Assembly: GCA_964575845.1 (NCBI GenBank)
Contig: CAZNSX010000001.1
Coordinates: forward strand, 496,001 to 560,000
Direction of reading: 5' to 3'
DNA: 64,000 nucleotides
Source: CAZNSX01 sp964575845
Lineage (GTDB): Bacteria; UBA8248; CAZNSX01
Shown piece after piece: positions 26,135 through 35,737 of this stretch; positions within the stretch are counted from its first letter, which is position 1; the number at the start of each line of letters is the position of its first letter. The notes beneath the pieces are model-generated. The model saw only the letters and a list, made by a program, of their open reading frames with translations, ran no database searches and was not told the DNA's origin. Both the position numbers and the translations under genes were made by a program.

Positions 26135-26705
26135 TTGGTCTCTCCTTCTGATATGTTCCAAAAAGTGGAATTAAGTTTTGAATCTTTGCGCCGTTTAACT
26201 CTATATCTTTCGGCGCCAAACCTGTCAAGGTTTTTTTCAACCGGCCAAGAGCATACTCTGATTCGGAGCTGGAAATGAGATGCGGTTGCTCCCTCCGCGA
26301 AAGCGCTTCTTCGGAGCTTAGCGAATCTGGTTTTAGGGAGAACTGCTGCTTGGTTGGAAGCTCCGCCCACGCCGGGTCAATGACGGTGGGGCTCTGTGAG
26401 CAGGTCACTCCTGAAAATGGCTCAAATCTTTGAAGAGCTTATGCGGGGAATTGCGGCTGGAGGCATGAGCGAGCTGGCCCGCCCGCTCGGCATAGCCAAG
26501 AGCACCATCTGCCGCTTTTGCCACTGCTAGCGCTGCGCCAGGGCGTACACCCCAGAGACCAGTAAGACGGCCCTCCACGAGCCACCGGGGGAGCTCGCCT
26601 CTCGCGCTCTTTTCAGTGAATCTCCTTATCCCGCTGCCGCACTCCCCTCTTGGACAATGATTTTGCGTGCCGGGGAACGCAATTAGAGGCGATAGGGCAA
26701 GAGCC
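26135..26705. other. 571-base gap holding an IclR relic
   Basis: Apart from the IclR fragment at 26396-26530, nothing coding is recognisable. The part next to the VOC gene is AT-rich (26155-26250) and may hold its promoter, but no clear pair of boxes was found. Confidence 0.5.
26396..26530 (+). pseudogene. truncated IclR regulator (DNA-binding domain only)
   Basis: A GTG-started frame of 44 codons reads SRSLLKMAQIFEELMR, then GGMSELARPLGIAKSTICRF, then CHC and a stop. It aligns with residues 2-43 of the IclR protein at 15827 (KSLLKTSQILETLMR, FSRILAMPKSTLSRF). The recognition helix is present but the wing and effector domain are gone. Confidence 0.82.
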
Positions 26706-27641
26706 TCAAGAGCTCTCCCTCGCGGGTCGGTTAACGAGGTAGATCCCACCGCATACCAGTATCACCCCCGAAATCATAGCCCCTCCCAAAGGGTCTCCCA
26801 GGGCGAGATGGCCTATGAGAACCCCGAAGACGGGCGTGAGGAAGAGGATGGAGGAGAAGTGGCTCGCTGGGTACTCCTGGAGCATTTTTACCCAGAGCAC
26901 CACGCCAAACCCCAGGGACACGGGGCCGGTGTACAGAAGGCCTAGAACAACGGGAAGACTGAGTTCCAGGCTGAATGGGGTTCCCAGAATGAAGCTCAGA
27001 GCGAGAACGGGTGCGAAGCTCGCCAGGCCCTGCCAGGCTGAAACAACAAAAGGATTTTCTCTGCTGACGTAGCGCTTGAGATAGATAGTCTGAAGTGCCC
27101 ATATGATGGCCGAGGCCAGAACAAAGAGGTCTCCCCTAAGACCCCCTCCTCCCAGCCTTTCGGAGAAGATCAGCACCACCCCCAAGAAGGCGAGTGCCAT
27201 TCCTAAGAGCTTCAAAACCCCAAGCCTATCCCCCTTGAGCAGGAAATGGGCCATGAAGGCAACGAAAAGGGGCTGGGTGTAGACGATGACGGCCGCACGG
27301 CTTGCTGTCGTCCAGTCCACCCCAAGACAGACGACAATATTCGCCAGCGAAAAAAGGAGTGCATTCACCAGAAGAGGAAGCCATGCGGAAGAGCCCAGGG
27401 AGACATCCTTGAAGGTTAGCTTGAGGTACAGGGCCACCGCCAGACCGGCCAGAAGTGAGCGGACCCAGGCAACGAAGTAAGGCTCCGTTCCCGAGACCGC
27501 CACCTTCATGGCCGTCCAGCCCATCCCCCAGAGGAGACATAAGAAAATGGCCAGGAGATAGTAGCGGAGGTCTGGGCGCACTTGACCCGGGCGCCTCCCT
27601 CCTGCTGCCAGGCTCTGTTCGCTATCTTCCAAGAACCGCAA
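26706..27641 (-). CDS. EamA/DMT-family membrane transporter
   Basis: A 311-residue drug/metabolite-type exporter with ten hydrophobic segments arranged as two EamA repeats: the first from LLAIFLCLLWGMGWTAMKVAV, the second from GDLFVLASAIIWALQTIYLKRYV. Conserved features are the small-residue helix packing and SLANIVVCLGVDWTTASRAAVIVYTQPLFVAF. Such proteins export amino acids, nucleotides or metabolites from the inner membrane. The start appears to be TTG 27641, only weakly supported, and the first 25 residues are polar, so the true start could be slightly inside. Confidence 0.85.
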   Translation of the reverse strand: MRFLEDSEQSLAAGGRRPGQVRPDLRYYLLAIFLCLLWGMGWTAMKVAVSGTEPYFVAWVRSLLAGLAVALYLKLTFKDVSLGSSAWLPLLVNALLFSLANIVVCLGVDWTTASRAAVIVYTQPLFVAFMAHFLLKGDRLGVLKLLGMALAFLGVVLIFSERLGGGGLRGDLFVLASAIIWALQTIYLKRYVSRENPFVVSAWQGLASFAPVLALSFILGTPFSLELSLPVVLGLLYTGPVSLGFGVVLWVKMLQEYPASHFSSILFLTPVFGVLIGHLALGDPLGGAMISGVILVCGGIYLVNRPARESS

Positions 27642-28155
27642 CGCTCCGCTTGGGGTAGAAGCTTAAGGGAAAGAACATCGTGTGCGAACAGCCATATTAG
27701 GCCAGTTTAATTGCGGTTTTCAAGGGAGGCACTCAGGGAGAGAGGAGGAGTTCACCGGCTTTCAAGTGCGTGGAGCCGGTGGGACCAAGAGGCCCTTTTT
27801 GGGAAGGCTCCTTCCAGACAAGTTTCCACCGGTCTTCCTTAGGGCGAGAAGGCCCAGGCCTGAATACCCCCTCGATAATCTGAACCCCCGTGCCCCACTA
27901 GGGGCTTGAACACTCTGCAAGCTAGGGCGCCTCGGGACATGGAAGATCGTGAGAACATGGTATTATCAAGTTTCGGATCCGCGACTATGGCGTGAGCCGC
28001 GCCGCTTTCAAACCATCATATCAGACCTCACGCATAGGCAGGTTCCTAGGGTAAGATAGCTTCCAGAGGGGGCTGACTGGAGGAACGCAATGAGTGAGCT
28101 GGCCAGGAAAACACAATCAGCCTGACAAACCCAAAACTCGAAAGGGGGGAAAGCA
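27642..28155. other. 514-base gap between divergent genes, no gene recognised
   Basis: No frame shows a recognisable motif. GGGGGGAAAGCA just before 28156 is the ribosome site of the next gene. No clear promoter boxes or hairpins with T-tracts were seen. Confidence 0.5.
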
Positions 28156-28686
28156 GTGTACAGGAAGCTGGCCAAAAGTTTTTGGGGATTCCTCATAGGG
28201 TTGACCGCGCTGACGTTGGTTGCTGGAAGCTCTTATGCCATCACCTTGCAGAGCTGGGACAAGAAGATTGATAATGCGGCTTGGCGGTTTAGGGTGCTGA
28301 ACCAGTTCAACGACGAAGCTGTCCTGGACAGAGAGACGGGCCTCGTGTGGGAGCGGTCCCCAACATATCCAGACCAACAACAATGGTGGGGCGCTTTCGG
28401 TTTCTGCTACGCCAAGATTTTAGGCGACCGGATGGGATGGCGCCTTCCCACACTCGAAGAGTTATCAAGCCTGGTGGATCCGACGCAAAGCGATCCAGCC
28501 CTACCGGTCGGCCATCCTTTCACTAATGTGGGGGCGATCTATTGGACGGCTAACACGGACATAAAGATTCCAAGCTTCTCTGTCGCCTTGGGTTTCGGGA
28601 ATGGAACTATCTTCTCCTTCACAAGGTCGAACACTTTGTTCGTTTGGTGTGTCCGCGGCGGAAAGGGCATAGATGTTGGTCACTGA
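28156..28686 (+). CDS. secreted DUF1566 (Lcl-type) domain protein
   Basis: A 176-residue exported protein with an N-terminal signal (MYRKLAKSFWGFLIGLTALTLVAGSSYA). The rest is a DUF1566/Lcl domain: VLDRETGLVWERSP, AFGFCYAKILGD, GWRLPTLEELSSLVD, YWTANTD and WCVRGG. This fold occurs in surface and collagen-binding-like proteins of environmental bacteria and its function is mostly unknown. The start is GTG. It stands just upstream of the type II secretion operon on the same strand, so it is a plausible secretion substrate, which is inference only. Confidence 0.8.
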   Translation: MYRKLAKSFWGFLIGLTALTLVAGSSYAITLQSWDKKIDNAAWRFRVLNQFNDEAVLDRETGLVWERSPTYPDQQQWWGAFGFCYAKILGDRMGWRLPTLEELSSLVDPTQSDPALPVGHPFTNVGAIYWTANTDIKIPSFSVALGFGNGTIFSFTRSNTLFVWCVRGGKGIDVGH

Positions 28687-28840
28687 TTGGGAAATAAGAG
28701 CATAATAGGCAAAAGTGCCCAATGGTTAACAGGGTAGGATGCAGTGGTGCTACGACCCGGCCCCGGGCGAGACGGCAGCGTTTATATCGACTTCCTTCGC
28801 ACATTTTTTCATTGTTTCTCGCTGATTCAGGAGAATTTTG

Positions 28841-28869
28841 TTGTGCGAAATTATGATTTCGACTATAAT
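28841..28869 (+). promoter_or_regulatory. sigma70-type promoter of the secretion operon
   Basis: TTGTGC (28841-28846) and a perfect TATAAT (28864-28869) are separated by 17 bases, 52 bases before the first gene of the locus. The surroundings are AT-rich, unlike the flanking genes. Downstream genes are tightly spaced, so this is a good candidate for the main operon promoter. Confidence 0.6.
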
Positions 28870-28921
28870 TTATTGATATTAAATCTCGAAGGCAATTCCT
28901 CAAGCCAAAGGAGAGTTAGGT

Positions 28922-29929
28922 TTGGGTCGCCCCGAGACTCCGATGGCCTTATATCAAAGGTTTTTTGGCCTGAGGGAGAACCCCTTTAATCTCACCCCCG
29001 ACCCCCGGTTCATCTTCTGGAGCCGCGCTCACAGAGAGGCCCTCGCTCACCTCCTTTACGGCATCAACGAGCGAAAAGGTTTCATCGAGTTAACGGGGGA
29101 GATCGGCACGGGGAAGACCTTGCTCTGTCGCTATCTCGTGAGTAAGTGCGGCAAGAGCGTGAAGACGGCCGTACTCTTCAACCCCGCGCTCAGCGAAGAG
29201 GGGCTGATGAGGGCCATCATCGAAGACTTCGGTATCTCTGGGGGGGATGATGTTGATGGTGGACTTCTCGACCGGCTGAACGGCTTCCTCCTGCACGAAT
29301 TCTCCCAGGGGAGGAACGCCGCTCTTTTCATCGATGAATGCCAGAACCTCAGCTCCTCCCTTCTGGAGCAGATCCGCCTCATATCTAACTTGGAGACCGA
29401 TCGCCAGAAGCTCATCCAGATCATCATGGTGGGACAGCCCGAGCTCAAGAGCCTCCTCAGGCTTCCATCCTTGGCCCAGCTCAACCAGCGCATCAGCGTA
29501 CGCTACCACCTGGGCCCATTCGGGGAAGACGAGGTGGCCTCCTACATCTATCACCGGCTCCGCATCGCAGGGGCGCGTCCCGGGGGGATCACTTTCACCA
29601 CGAGCGCGTTGGCCCGACTCTATGCTCTCTCTCAGGGGATTCCCAGGACTCTCAACATCATCTGCGACAGGGCTCTTTTGGCGGCTTACAGTCGAGACAG
29701 CCGGACCGTTACGCACAGGATTATCGATGAGGCCGCCGAGGAGACCACCGTGGGTTTTCCTCGAAGAGGAGGGTGGCTCAAGCGGGCAGTCCATAAGAGG
29801 CGCTCTCTCAGGGAGAGGGCCGTTCTCCCGCTGCTCATTACTTCTTGTCTTCTTGCAGCTTTCCTCATCGGCATCTTCTCCGGCCTTTTGGGGAGAGATT
29901 CGACCCTTTTCCTGCTGAGATTTTTCTGA
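28922..29929 (+). CDS. gspA: ExeA/GspA-like AAA ATPase
   Basis: A 335-residue ATPase of the ExeA family, which helps assemble or insert the secretin multimer of type II secretion systems. The N-terminus LYQRFFGLRENPFNLTPDPRFIF is characteristic; Walker A is GEIGTGKT, Walker B is NAALFIDECQNL, and sensor regions follow. A hydrophobic segment near 300-322 (VLPLLITSCLLAAFLIGIFSGL) anchors it in the inner membrane. The peptidoglycan-binding domain of Aeromonas ExeA is absent. TTG 28922 is preferred over the internal ATG because AAAGGAGAG sits just before it. Confidence 0.85.
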   Translation: MGRPETPMALYQRFFGLRENPFNLTPDPRFIFWSRAHREALAHLLYGINERKGFIELTGEIGTGKTLLCRYLVSKCGKSVKTAVLFNPALSEEGLMRAIIEDFGISGGDDVDGGLLDRLNGFLLHEFSQGRNAALFIDECQNLSSSLLEQIRLISNLETDRQKLIQIIMVGQPELKSLLRLPSLAQLNQRISVRYHLGPFGEDEVASYIYHRLRIAGARPGGITFTTSALARLYALSQGIPRTLNIICDRALLAAYSRDSRTVTHRIIDEAAEETTVGFPRRGGWLKRAVHKRRSLRERAVLPLLITSCLLAAFLIGIFSGLLGRDSTLFLLRFF

Positions 29930-29956
29930 GGGAAGGGTGTTTTTTTTGGAGTGGCC

Positions 29957-31012
29957 ATGAGCTCAATAATCGATGCTCTTAAGCGGGCCGAGACGGAGAG
30001 ACTCCCCCTTCCCGGATACGAGCTTCTCAAATTCCACATTAATTTCCTTCCCAGGGGAGGCAGTCGAAAATCAAGATTTCTGGCTGGCATTGGGCTCATG
30101 GCCTCATTGCTCTTCGGCTCTTGGGTTCTCATTTATTCCATCTTTGCCGGAATGGGCCCAGACCGTGCCTCATCTCACCCGGTTGCGGCCCCGGTTTCTA
30201 GGGTACAAGCGCCTGAGAAGCCAGCCCCTTCCGCCGCCCTCCCCACCGGGGGAGAAGGGGAGGCTGGAAGAGAAGCCTCTTTGAGGGAAAAGGGCTCCCT
30301 CAAAGCATCAGGAGCATCCACCCGGGAAGGTCGGTCGGGGGATTCTCTTTCTCGGCCCACGCCCCCCCAGAACAGGGGGCGGGAAATGGTTGAGACGCGC
30401 GCCCTGGATTCGCTTCGGAAGCAGACCCCTTCACAGGGCTCCCAAGAAATTCAGGGAAGCGCCCCCGAGCCGTCAAGGCCTTCTTCCCGAGCTCTCGCGG
30501 CCGGGGCGCCGGCGAGAGAGAGAGCAGAGAGCCTCTTCAGGGCGGCGAGGGCCTATGAGGGCGGGGGAAATCTCGGGGCGGCGGCCGAAGCATACAGGGC
30601 CGCCCTAGCTCTCTCGCCAGGACTCCTCGAGGCCCGCCTGAATCTTGGCAACATCTACTTCGGGCGGGGGAACTACCAGGAGGCTATAGCTCAATACCTG
30701 GCGGCTCTCCGGGCAGACCCAACTTACGCGAAGGCTCACACCAATCTGGGAGTGGCCTATGCAGAGGCGGGCTCCCTTCACCTGGCCGTCAACGAGTATA
30801 AGCTTTCCATAAGGTATGAGCCAAATAACTTCATTCCTTACTTTAACTTAGGGGGCCTTTACGCCCGTCTGGGACGCCACGAAATGGCCCTCGACTACCT
30901 GAAAAGGGCCCTGGCCCTGAGCGGGGAGGCTAGGACCTTGGCCCTGGCCGACCCGGATTATAGGAGCCTGAAGGACAATCTTGCCTTCAGAAAGTTTGTG
31001 AAAGGCTCCTAG
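29957..31012 (+). CDS. GspB-like inner-membrane protein with C-terminal TPR domain
   Basis: A 351-residue protein that starts SSIIDALKRAETERLPLP, the pattern of GspB/ExeB partners of GspA, followed by a transmembrane helix at about 40-65, a long Pro/Ser/Glu-rich linker, and four or so TPR units (about 185-330: LEARLNLGNIYFGRGNYQEAIAQYLAALRADPTYAKAH). Fusion to TPRs rather than the usual GspB periplasmic domain is notable. ATG 29957 has GGAGTGG in front; a GTG two codons upstream is also possible. It likely links the ATPase to the secretin or peptidoglycan. Confidence 0.78.
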   Translation: MSSIIDALKRAETERLPLPGYELLKFHINFLPRGGSRKSRFLAGIGLMASLLFGSWVLIYSIFAGMGPDRASSHPVAAPVSRVQAPEKPAPSAALPTGGEGEAGREASLREKGSLKASGASTREGRSGDSLSRPTPPQNRGREMVETRALDSLRKQTPSQGSQEIQGSAPEPSRPSSRALAAGAPARERAESLFRAARAYEGGGNLGAAAEAYRAALALSPGLLEARLNLGNIYFGRGNYQEAIAQYLAALRADPTYAKAHTNLGVAYAEAGSLHLAVNEYKLSIRYEPNNFIPYFNLGGLYARLGRHEMALDYLKRALALSGEARTLALADPDYRSLKDNLAFRKFVKGS

Positions 31013-31038
31013 CCGAAGATCGGGAGCTTTCGTTCGTC

Positions 31039-31890
31039 ATGCTGGCAAGGGTTAGAGGATATCTCTGGATAGTCCACCTGACCTTGGGGGGACTGGGCGT
31101 TTGGCTTGCCTTCGACACGGTTATGGCCATAAGCGGGTATGGTCGTCGCGTGGAGAGACCCGCAGCCGTGGGACCTATCGCCGCCGAGGAGAAGGCGGTG
31201 GCCCCTGAGCCTTTTGAGTTCTACGGGATTATCCCGAGCCGCAATCTTTTCGGCGTGCCGCCGGAAGGGGAGAAGACTGAGGGGAGAGGCCAAGGGGCGA
31301 GGCTCAGAATGCCCCTTGAGGAAAAGCCCTCCGACCTGCCGCTCAGGCTTGTGGGAACTACCTTGAGCGGGGGAAGCTCTCTCGCCATTATCGAAGACCT
31401 GAAAACCCGGAAGCAGATAATTCACCGGGTCGGCGACGTGGTGGAGGGAGCCAGGATAGCGGAGATAAGGCGGGCGGAGGTCACGCTGGTTAAGAGGGGC
31501 AGGGAGGAGGTGCTGAGAGCCTTCATGGAGAAGGCCGAACCTCCTCCGCGCCTGCAGGAGGAGAGGAGAGCCTCGGGCCGCGTCCTCGACAGGGCGCAGC
31601 TCAGGGAGGTCTTCAAGGACTTAGAGAACCTCGGCTCTCGGCTCCGGGCTGTGCCCTACATGGTTGAAGGAACCCAGCAAGGGGTGAGAGTGTTCGAGCG
31701 AAATCCCCCCGTGATTCTGAGCAGGCTGGGGCTCAGAAACGGGGAAGCCATTCTCAGCATCAACGGCCAGCCCCTGGAGGGCGGAGAGGATGTGGCGGCC
31801 ATCTTCTGGGGGCTTCTGGAGGAGGGCCAGGTGGTCATAGAGGTCGAGCGGGGCAAGAGCCGGCAGAGCCTGAGGTTCGAGGTTCGCTGA
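31039..31890 (+). CDS. gspC: type II secretion inner-membrane protein GspC
   Basis: A 283-residue GspC: one N-terminal membrane helix (about 8-32), a homology region at about 60-150 (PSRNLFGVPP, LPLRLVGTTLSGGSSLAIIED, VGDVVEGARIAEI) and a C-terminal PDZ domain (about 195-283: GLRNGEAILSINGQPLEG). GspC connects the inner-membrane platform to the secretin through the homology region and contributes to substrate choice. It is placed directly before gspD as in most systems. Confidence 0.88.
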   Translation: MLARVRGYLWIVHLTLGGLGVWLAFDTVMAISGYGRRVERPAAVGPIAAEEKAVAPEPFEFYGIIPSRNLFGVPPEGEKTEGRGQGARLRMPLEEKPSDLPLRLVGTTLSGGSSLAIIEDLKTRKQIIHRVGDVVEGARIAEIRRAEVTLVKRGREEVLRAFMEKAEPPPRLQEERRASGRVLDRAQLREVFKDLENLGSRLRAVPYMVEGTQQGVRVFERNPPVILSRLGLRNGEAILSINGQPLEGGEDVAAIFWGLLEEGQVVIEVERGKSRQSLRFEVR

Positions 31891-31936
31891 GGGGCCACGA
31901 TATCCAAAGACATCGGGCACGGGGAGCGGCCGGAAA

Positions 31937-33982
31937 ATGAGAAGAAAAAAAATTGTCGGAGTGATTCTCTTAGGATTCTCCTTGGTCTTCCTCATAAGCT
32001 TGGCTTCCGAGGACGGGGCCCTGGCCGCCCGCCTGGAAAGAGCACCGCGGGTCGAGGAAGCTCCTCCCCGCGCCGCCGCGCCCAGCCCCAAGGAGGAAGA
32101 GTTCGTCCATCTGGACTTCGATGACGCCGACATTCGGGTAATCATAAAGTACATGAGCGAGCTCACGGGGAAGAACATCCTGGTGGACGACAAGGTCAAG
32201 GGCCGCGTCACAATTATCACCCCGGGCAAGATTCCCGTGAGGGATGCCTACAAGGTTCTGGAATCCATCCTTCAGGTATATGGTTTCAGCACGGTCGCGG
32301 TGGGAGGCCTCATCAAGGTGGTTCCGAGTGCCGAGGCCGTGCAGGAGGGTGTTAGGACACTTGTGGGCAAGGAGCCCGGGGCCATCGCGGCCCGCGACCG
32401 CATGATCTCCCAGATCATTCCTCTCTCCTATGCCCAGGCCGGTGAGCTTGCGGCCTTGCTTCGACCCCTAATGCCCACAGCCAGCAGGATCGTGGCGTAT
32501 CCTCCCGCAAACATCCTCATCCTCACCGACATGGCATCCAACATCCAGAGGCTGGTGAAAATCATAAAGGAGGCGGACGTCCGTCCGGTCGATACCGTTA
32601 TCTCTGTCATTCCCCTGCGGTACGCATCGAGCAAGGAATTGGCCGAGCAGGTGGAGGAGGTTCTGAGAGAGGAGCAAGAACCGCCGACACCGGCGAGGCC
32701 ACCTACACGGCGAAGGCCGCCCGGAGCCCCCGCCCTTGTGGAGAAACCGAAGCCTCTCCTGCGAGCGCTTCCCGATGAGAGGACGAACTCCATCGTTCTC
32801 CTGGCCACAAAGGAGGACACCCTGAGGGCCAAGGCCCTCATCGAGAAGCTCGATGTGCCCTCGCCACCGGGAATAGAAAAGGTCCACGTGTACTATCTTG
32901 AGAATGCGGTAGCCGAGGAGCTCGCAAAGGTACTCACCGCGCAGCTTGCCAAGGCGGCCGAGACCAAGAAACCTGAAGCCGCGGCGGCTGCCGCTCCCCA
33001 GGCCCCACCCCCCCTCAAGGAAGTAAGCATCACGCCCGACAAGGCGACCAACTCCCTCATCATCACCGCCTCTCCCGACGATTATGCTGGCCTGCGAGAG
33101 GTTATCAAGAAGCTCGACATCATGAGGTCTCAGGTGCTGGTCGAAGCCCTTATTGCCGAGGTCAGCCTTGACAAGGCCAGGGAGATCGGCTTCGAGTGGC
33201 GGGTGCTCAACCTGCCCAAGGAGGACACCTTCCGCGCCGTCGGAGGCACCAACCTTCCGATAGGGGCGGTTACGCAGGGTGTAATAAATACTTTCGCCGC
33301 AGCGCCTTTTGCCGGACCCTCGGGACTTGTTCTGGGGGCTACGCGGGGAACCATAACCTTTGGCGGTCAGACCTTCTTCGACCTGCGGGCTCTCATCCGA
33401 GCCTTCCAGGCGGACTCGGACATAAATATCCTCTCCACCCCTCACATCCTCACTACCGATAACGAGGAGGCCGAGATATTCATAGGCGAGAACCGGCCCT
33501 TCACCCGCGGGGAACAAACCACAGCCGAGGGCACCATCGTTCGCACGTTTGAGTTCAAAGACATAGGCATCAGACTCAAGCTCACTCCCCACATCAGTAA
33601 GAATCGGTTCGTCAGACTCAAACTTTTCCAGGAGGTCCTGAGCTTTGTGACCGAGCCCGAGATCGGGGCTGTGGTGACTACCAAGCGCAGTGCGGACACA
33701 TCGGTCATCGTACAGGATAGCCAGACGGTGGTCATCGGTGGCCTCATCCGGGACGATAAGACCAGGGCCACGACGGGAGTGCCGGGGCTGGCCTCCCTGC
33801 CCCTTCTGGGCTACCTCTTCAAGAGCCAGAGGAAGACCTCGGTGAAGACCAACCTCCTCATCTTCATCACCCCCCATGTGGTGAAAAGCGCCGAGGAGCT
33901 CCGGCGCCTCACCCTCCTGAAGAGGGAGGAGGGCGCGAGAGGCCTGGAATTCCTCGGTGCCCTGAGAAAGGAAAGAATGTAG
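31937..33982 (+). CDS. gspD: type II secretion outer-membrane secretin GspD
   Basis: A 681-residue secretin with a signal peptide (first 30 residues), N0-N3 domains (FVHLDFDDADIRVIIKYMSELTGKNILVDDKVKGRVTI and repeats with VIPLRYASSKELA) and a C-terminal secretin core (SQVLVEALIAEVSLDKAREIGFEWRV, VQDSQTVVIGGLIRDD, GVPGLASLPLLGYLFKS). It forms the gated ring in the outer membrane. A Pro/Ala-rich linker with EEQEPPTPARPPTRRRPPG lies between N domains. No pilotin gene or lipobox was noticed nearby. Confidence 0.93.
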   Translation: MRRKKIVGVILLGFSLVFLISLASEDGALAARLERAPRVEEAPPRAAAPSPKEEEFVHLDFDDADIRVIIKYMSELTGKNILVDDKVKGRVTIITPGKIPVRDAYKVLESILQVYGFSTVAVGGLIKVVPSAEAVQEGVRTLVGKEPGAIAARDRMISQIIPLSYAQAGELAALLRPLMPTASRIVAYPPANILILTDMASNIQRLVKIIKEADVRPVDTVISVIPLRYASSKELAEQVEEVLREEQEPPTPARPPTRRRPPGAPALVEKPKPLLRALPDERTNSIVLLATKEDTLRAKALIEKLDVPSPPGIEKVHVYYLENAVAEELAKVLTAQLAKAAETKKPEAAAAAAPQAPPPLKEVSITPDKATNSLIITASPDDYAGLREVIKKLDIMRSQVLVEALIAEVSLDKAREIGFEWRVLNLPKEDTFRAVGGTNLPIGAVTQGVINTFAAAPFAGPSGLVLGATRGTITFGGQTFFDLRALIRAFQADSDINILSTPHILTTDNEEAEIFIGENRPFTRGEQTTAEGTIVRTFEFKDIGIRLKLTPHISKNRFVRLKLFQEVLSFVTEPEIGAVVTTKRSADTSVIVQDSQTVVIGGLIRDDKTRATTGVPGLASLPLLGYLFKSQRKTSVKTNLLIFITPHVVKSAEELRRLTLLKREEGARGLEFLGALRKERM

Positions 33983-34016
33983 GGGCCTCGCCCTGGGAGC
34001 GCAAGAGGAAAACATT

Positions 34017-35717
34017 ATGAGAAGAAAGCCTCTGGGCCAGATCCTCATCGAGGGCGGCCATACCTCTGAGGATAGTTTGAATAAAGCTCTCGCCCGTCAG
34101 CAGGATAATGGAGGCCGTTTGGGGAATGTCCTCTTGCAGGCTCAGGCCCTGACCGAGGAAAGCCTCCTCAAAGCCCTGGGCCAGCAGCTCAATATCCCAT
34201 ACACCTCTCATCTGCTTCCCCAGCGACTGGACGGGGAGCTGCTCTCAAAGCTTCCCATAGACTTTCTCCGGCATCATAAGGTCTTTCCAGCAGAAGAGAA
34301 GCACGGCGAGCTGCTGGTGGCCACTACCGACCCTCTTGACACCCAGGTCCTTGACTCCCTGAGGGCCCTTCTGGGAAAGCCCACGAGACCCATCCTCTGC
34401 CCTGAGCACGAGATCATGAGGGCTATCAATCGACTCTATGAGCGCGACGAGACCACGGCCGAGAAGATGATGGAGGTCCTGAACCACGACCAATGGGAGA
34501 GTCTGGCCCAAGATATGGAAGCTCCCTCGGGTGAGCTCGACCTCGCGCATGAGGCGCCCATCATAAAGTTCATCAACCTCATTATCTTCCAGGCGATCAG
34601 GGAAAGAGCCAGCGACATTCACATAGAGCCCTACGAGCGGGATTTGAGGGTGAGGTTCCGCATAGATGGTGTGCTCTATGATGTCCTGAAGCCGCCGAAG
34701 GTTTACCAGGCGGCCATCGTCTCGCGTGTAAAAGTGATGGCCCACCTCAACATTGCCGAGAAGCGCCTTCCCCAAGATGGCCGCATCCAGACCACGATCG
34801 GCGATAGAGGTGTGGACATCCGGGTATCCATCATCCCTGTCGTGCACGGCGAGAAGGTCGTCCTGAGATTGCTCGAGCGAACGAGCGTGCTCCTGCAGAT
34901 GGAGGACATAGGCTTCGGGCCCGACTGCTACGAGCAGTACCTCAAGCTTATCCGCCGCTCGAATGGCATCATCCTTGTTACCGGCCCGACCGGGAGCGGA
35001 AAGACCACCACCCTCTATGCCACCATCACCAAGCTCAATTCCGACGAGCAGAACATAATCACAATCGAGGATCCGGTGGAGTATCAGCTCCGGGGCATCA
35101 ACCAGATTCAGGTGAGCCCAAAGGTGGGCCTCACCTTTGCCAATGGCCTCCGCTCCATCCTCCGCCAGGACCCGGACATCGTCCTGGTGGGAGAGGTGCG
35201 GGATGTTGAGACGGCGGAGATCGCCATCCATGCTTCCCTGACGGGTCACCTGGTCTTCAGCACCCTCCACACCAATGATTCGGCAGGGGCGGTCACGCGG
35301 CTTGTGGACATGGGAATCGAGCCCTTCCTCGTGGCCTCCTCTCTCGTGGGGGTCATGGCCCAGAGGCTCGTGAGGCTCATATGCGAGTATTGCAAAGAGC
35401 CCGTGGAGCCCGATGAGGCAAGCCTCCGGGAGATAGGGTTGAGCCAGGATGCCCTCACCACCCTCGGGGGCCACCTCTATGTCGGGAAGGGCTGCTCCCG
35501 GTGCTACAACACGGGCTATCGGGGTCGGACGGGAATCTATGAGCTTCTTCTCATTACGGACTCCCTCCGCCGCTGCATCCTCTCCCAAAAGGATTCAGCC
35601 TCTATCAAGGCCGCGGCCGTGGAAGGGGGGCTCCTCACTCTTCTCGATGACGGGGCGAGAAAGGTGCTGGCTGGGGTCACTACCATACAGGAAGTTCTGA
35701 GGGTTACTCAGGTCTAG
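34017..35717 (+). CDS. gspE: type II secretion ATPase GspE
   Basis: A 566-residue cytoplasmic ATPase that powers pseudopilus assembly. It has an N-terminal MshEN-type domain (about 1-150), then the RecA-like core: Walker A GPTGSGKTTTLYA near 322, the Asp box, Walker B around DIVLVGEVRD near 383, and HASLTGHLVFSTLHTNDS. A zinc-binding tetracysteine (CEYC at about 456 and CSRC near 492) is present, as in most GspE. ATG 34017 follows AAGAGGAAAACATT, 34 bases after gspD. Confidence 0.94.
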   Translation: MRRKPLGQILIEGGHTSEDSLNKALARQQDNGGRLGNVLLQAQALTEESLLKALGQQLNIPYTSHLLPQRLDGELLSKLPIDFLRHHKVFPAEEKHGELLVATTDPLDTQVLDSLRALLGKPTRPILCPEHEIMRAINRLYERDETTAEKMMEVLNHDQWESLAQDMEAPSGELDLAHEAPIIKFINLIIFQAIRERASDIHIEPYERDLRVRFRIDGVLYDVLKPPKVYQAAIVSRVKVMAHLNIAEKRLPQDGRIQTTIGDRGVDIRVSIIPVVHGEKVVLRLLERTSVLLQMEDIGFGPDCYEQYLKLIRRSNGIILVTGPTGSGKTTTLYATITKLNSDEQNIITIEDPVEYQLRGINQIQVSPKVGLTFANGLRSILRQDPDIVLVGEVRDVETAEIAIHASLTGHLVFSTLHTNDSAGAVTRLVDMGIEPFLVASSLVGVMAQRLVRLICEYCKEPVEPDEASLREIGLSQDALTTLGGHLYVGKGCSRCYNTGYRGRTGIYELLLITDSLRRCILSQKDSASIKAAAVEGGLLTLLDDGARKVLAGVTTIQEVLRVTQV

Positions 35718-35737
35718 AGGTTCCGTCAGGGGGAGCG

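Noticed and set aside
32468..35588. Long antisense open frames opposite gspD and gspE (and opposite the aldolase gene at 9307-10656)
   Set aside because: High GC content keeps the reverse frames open; the translations have no domain and mirror well-supported genes.
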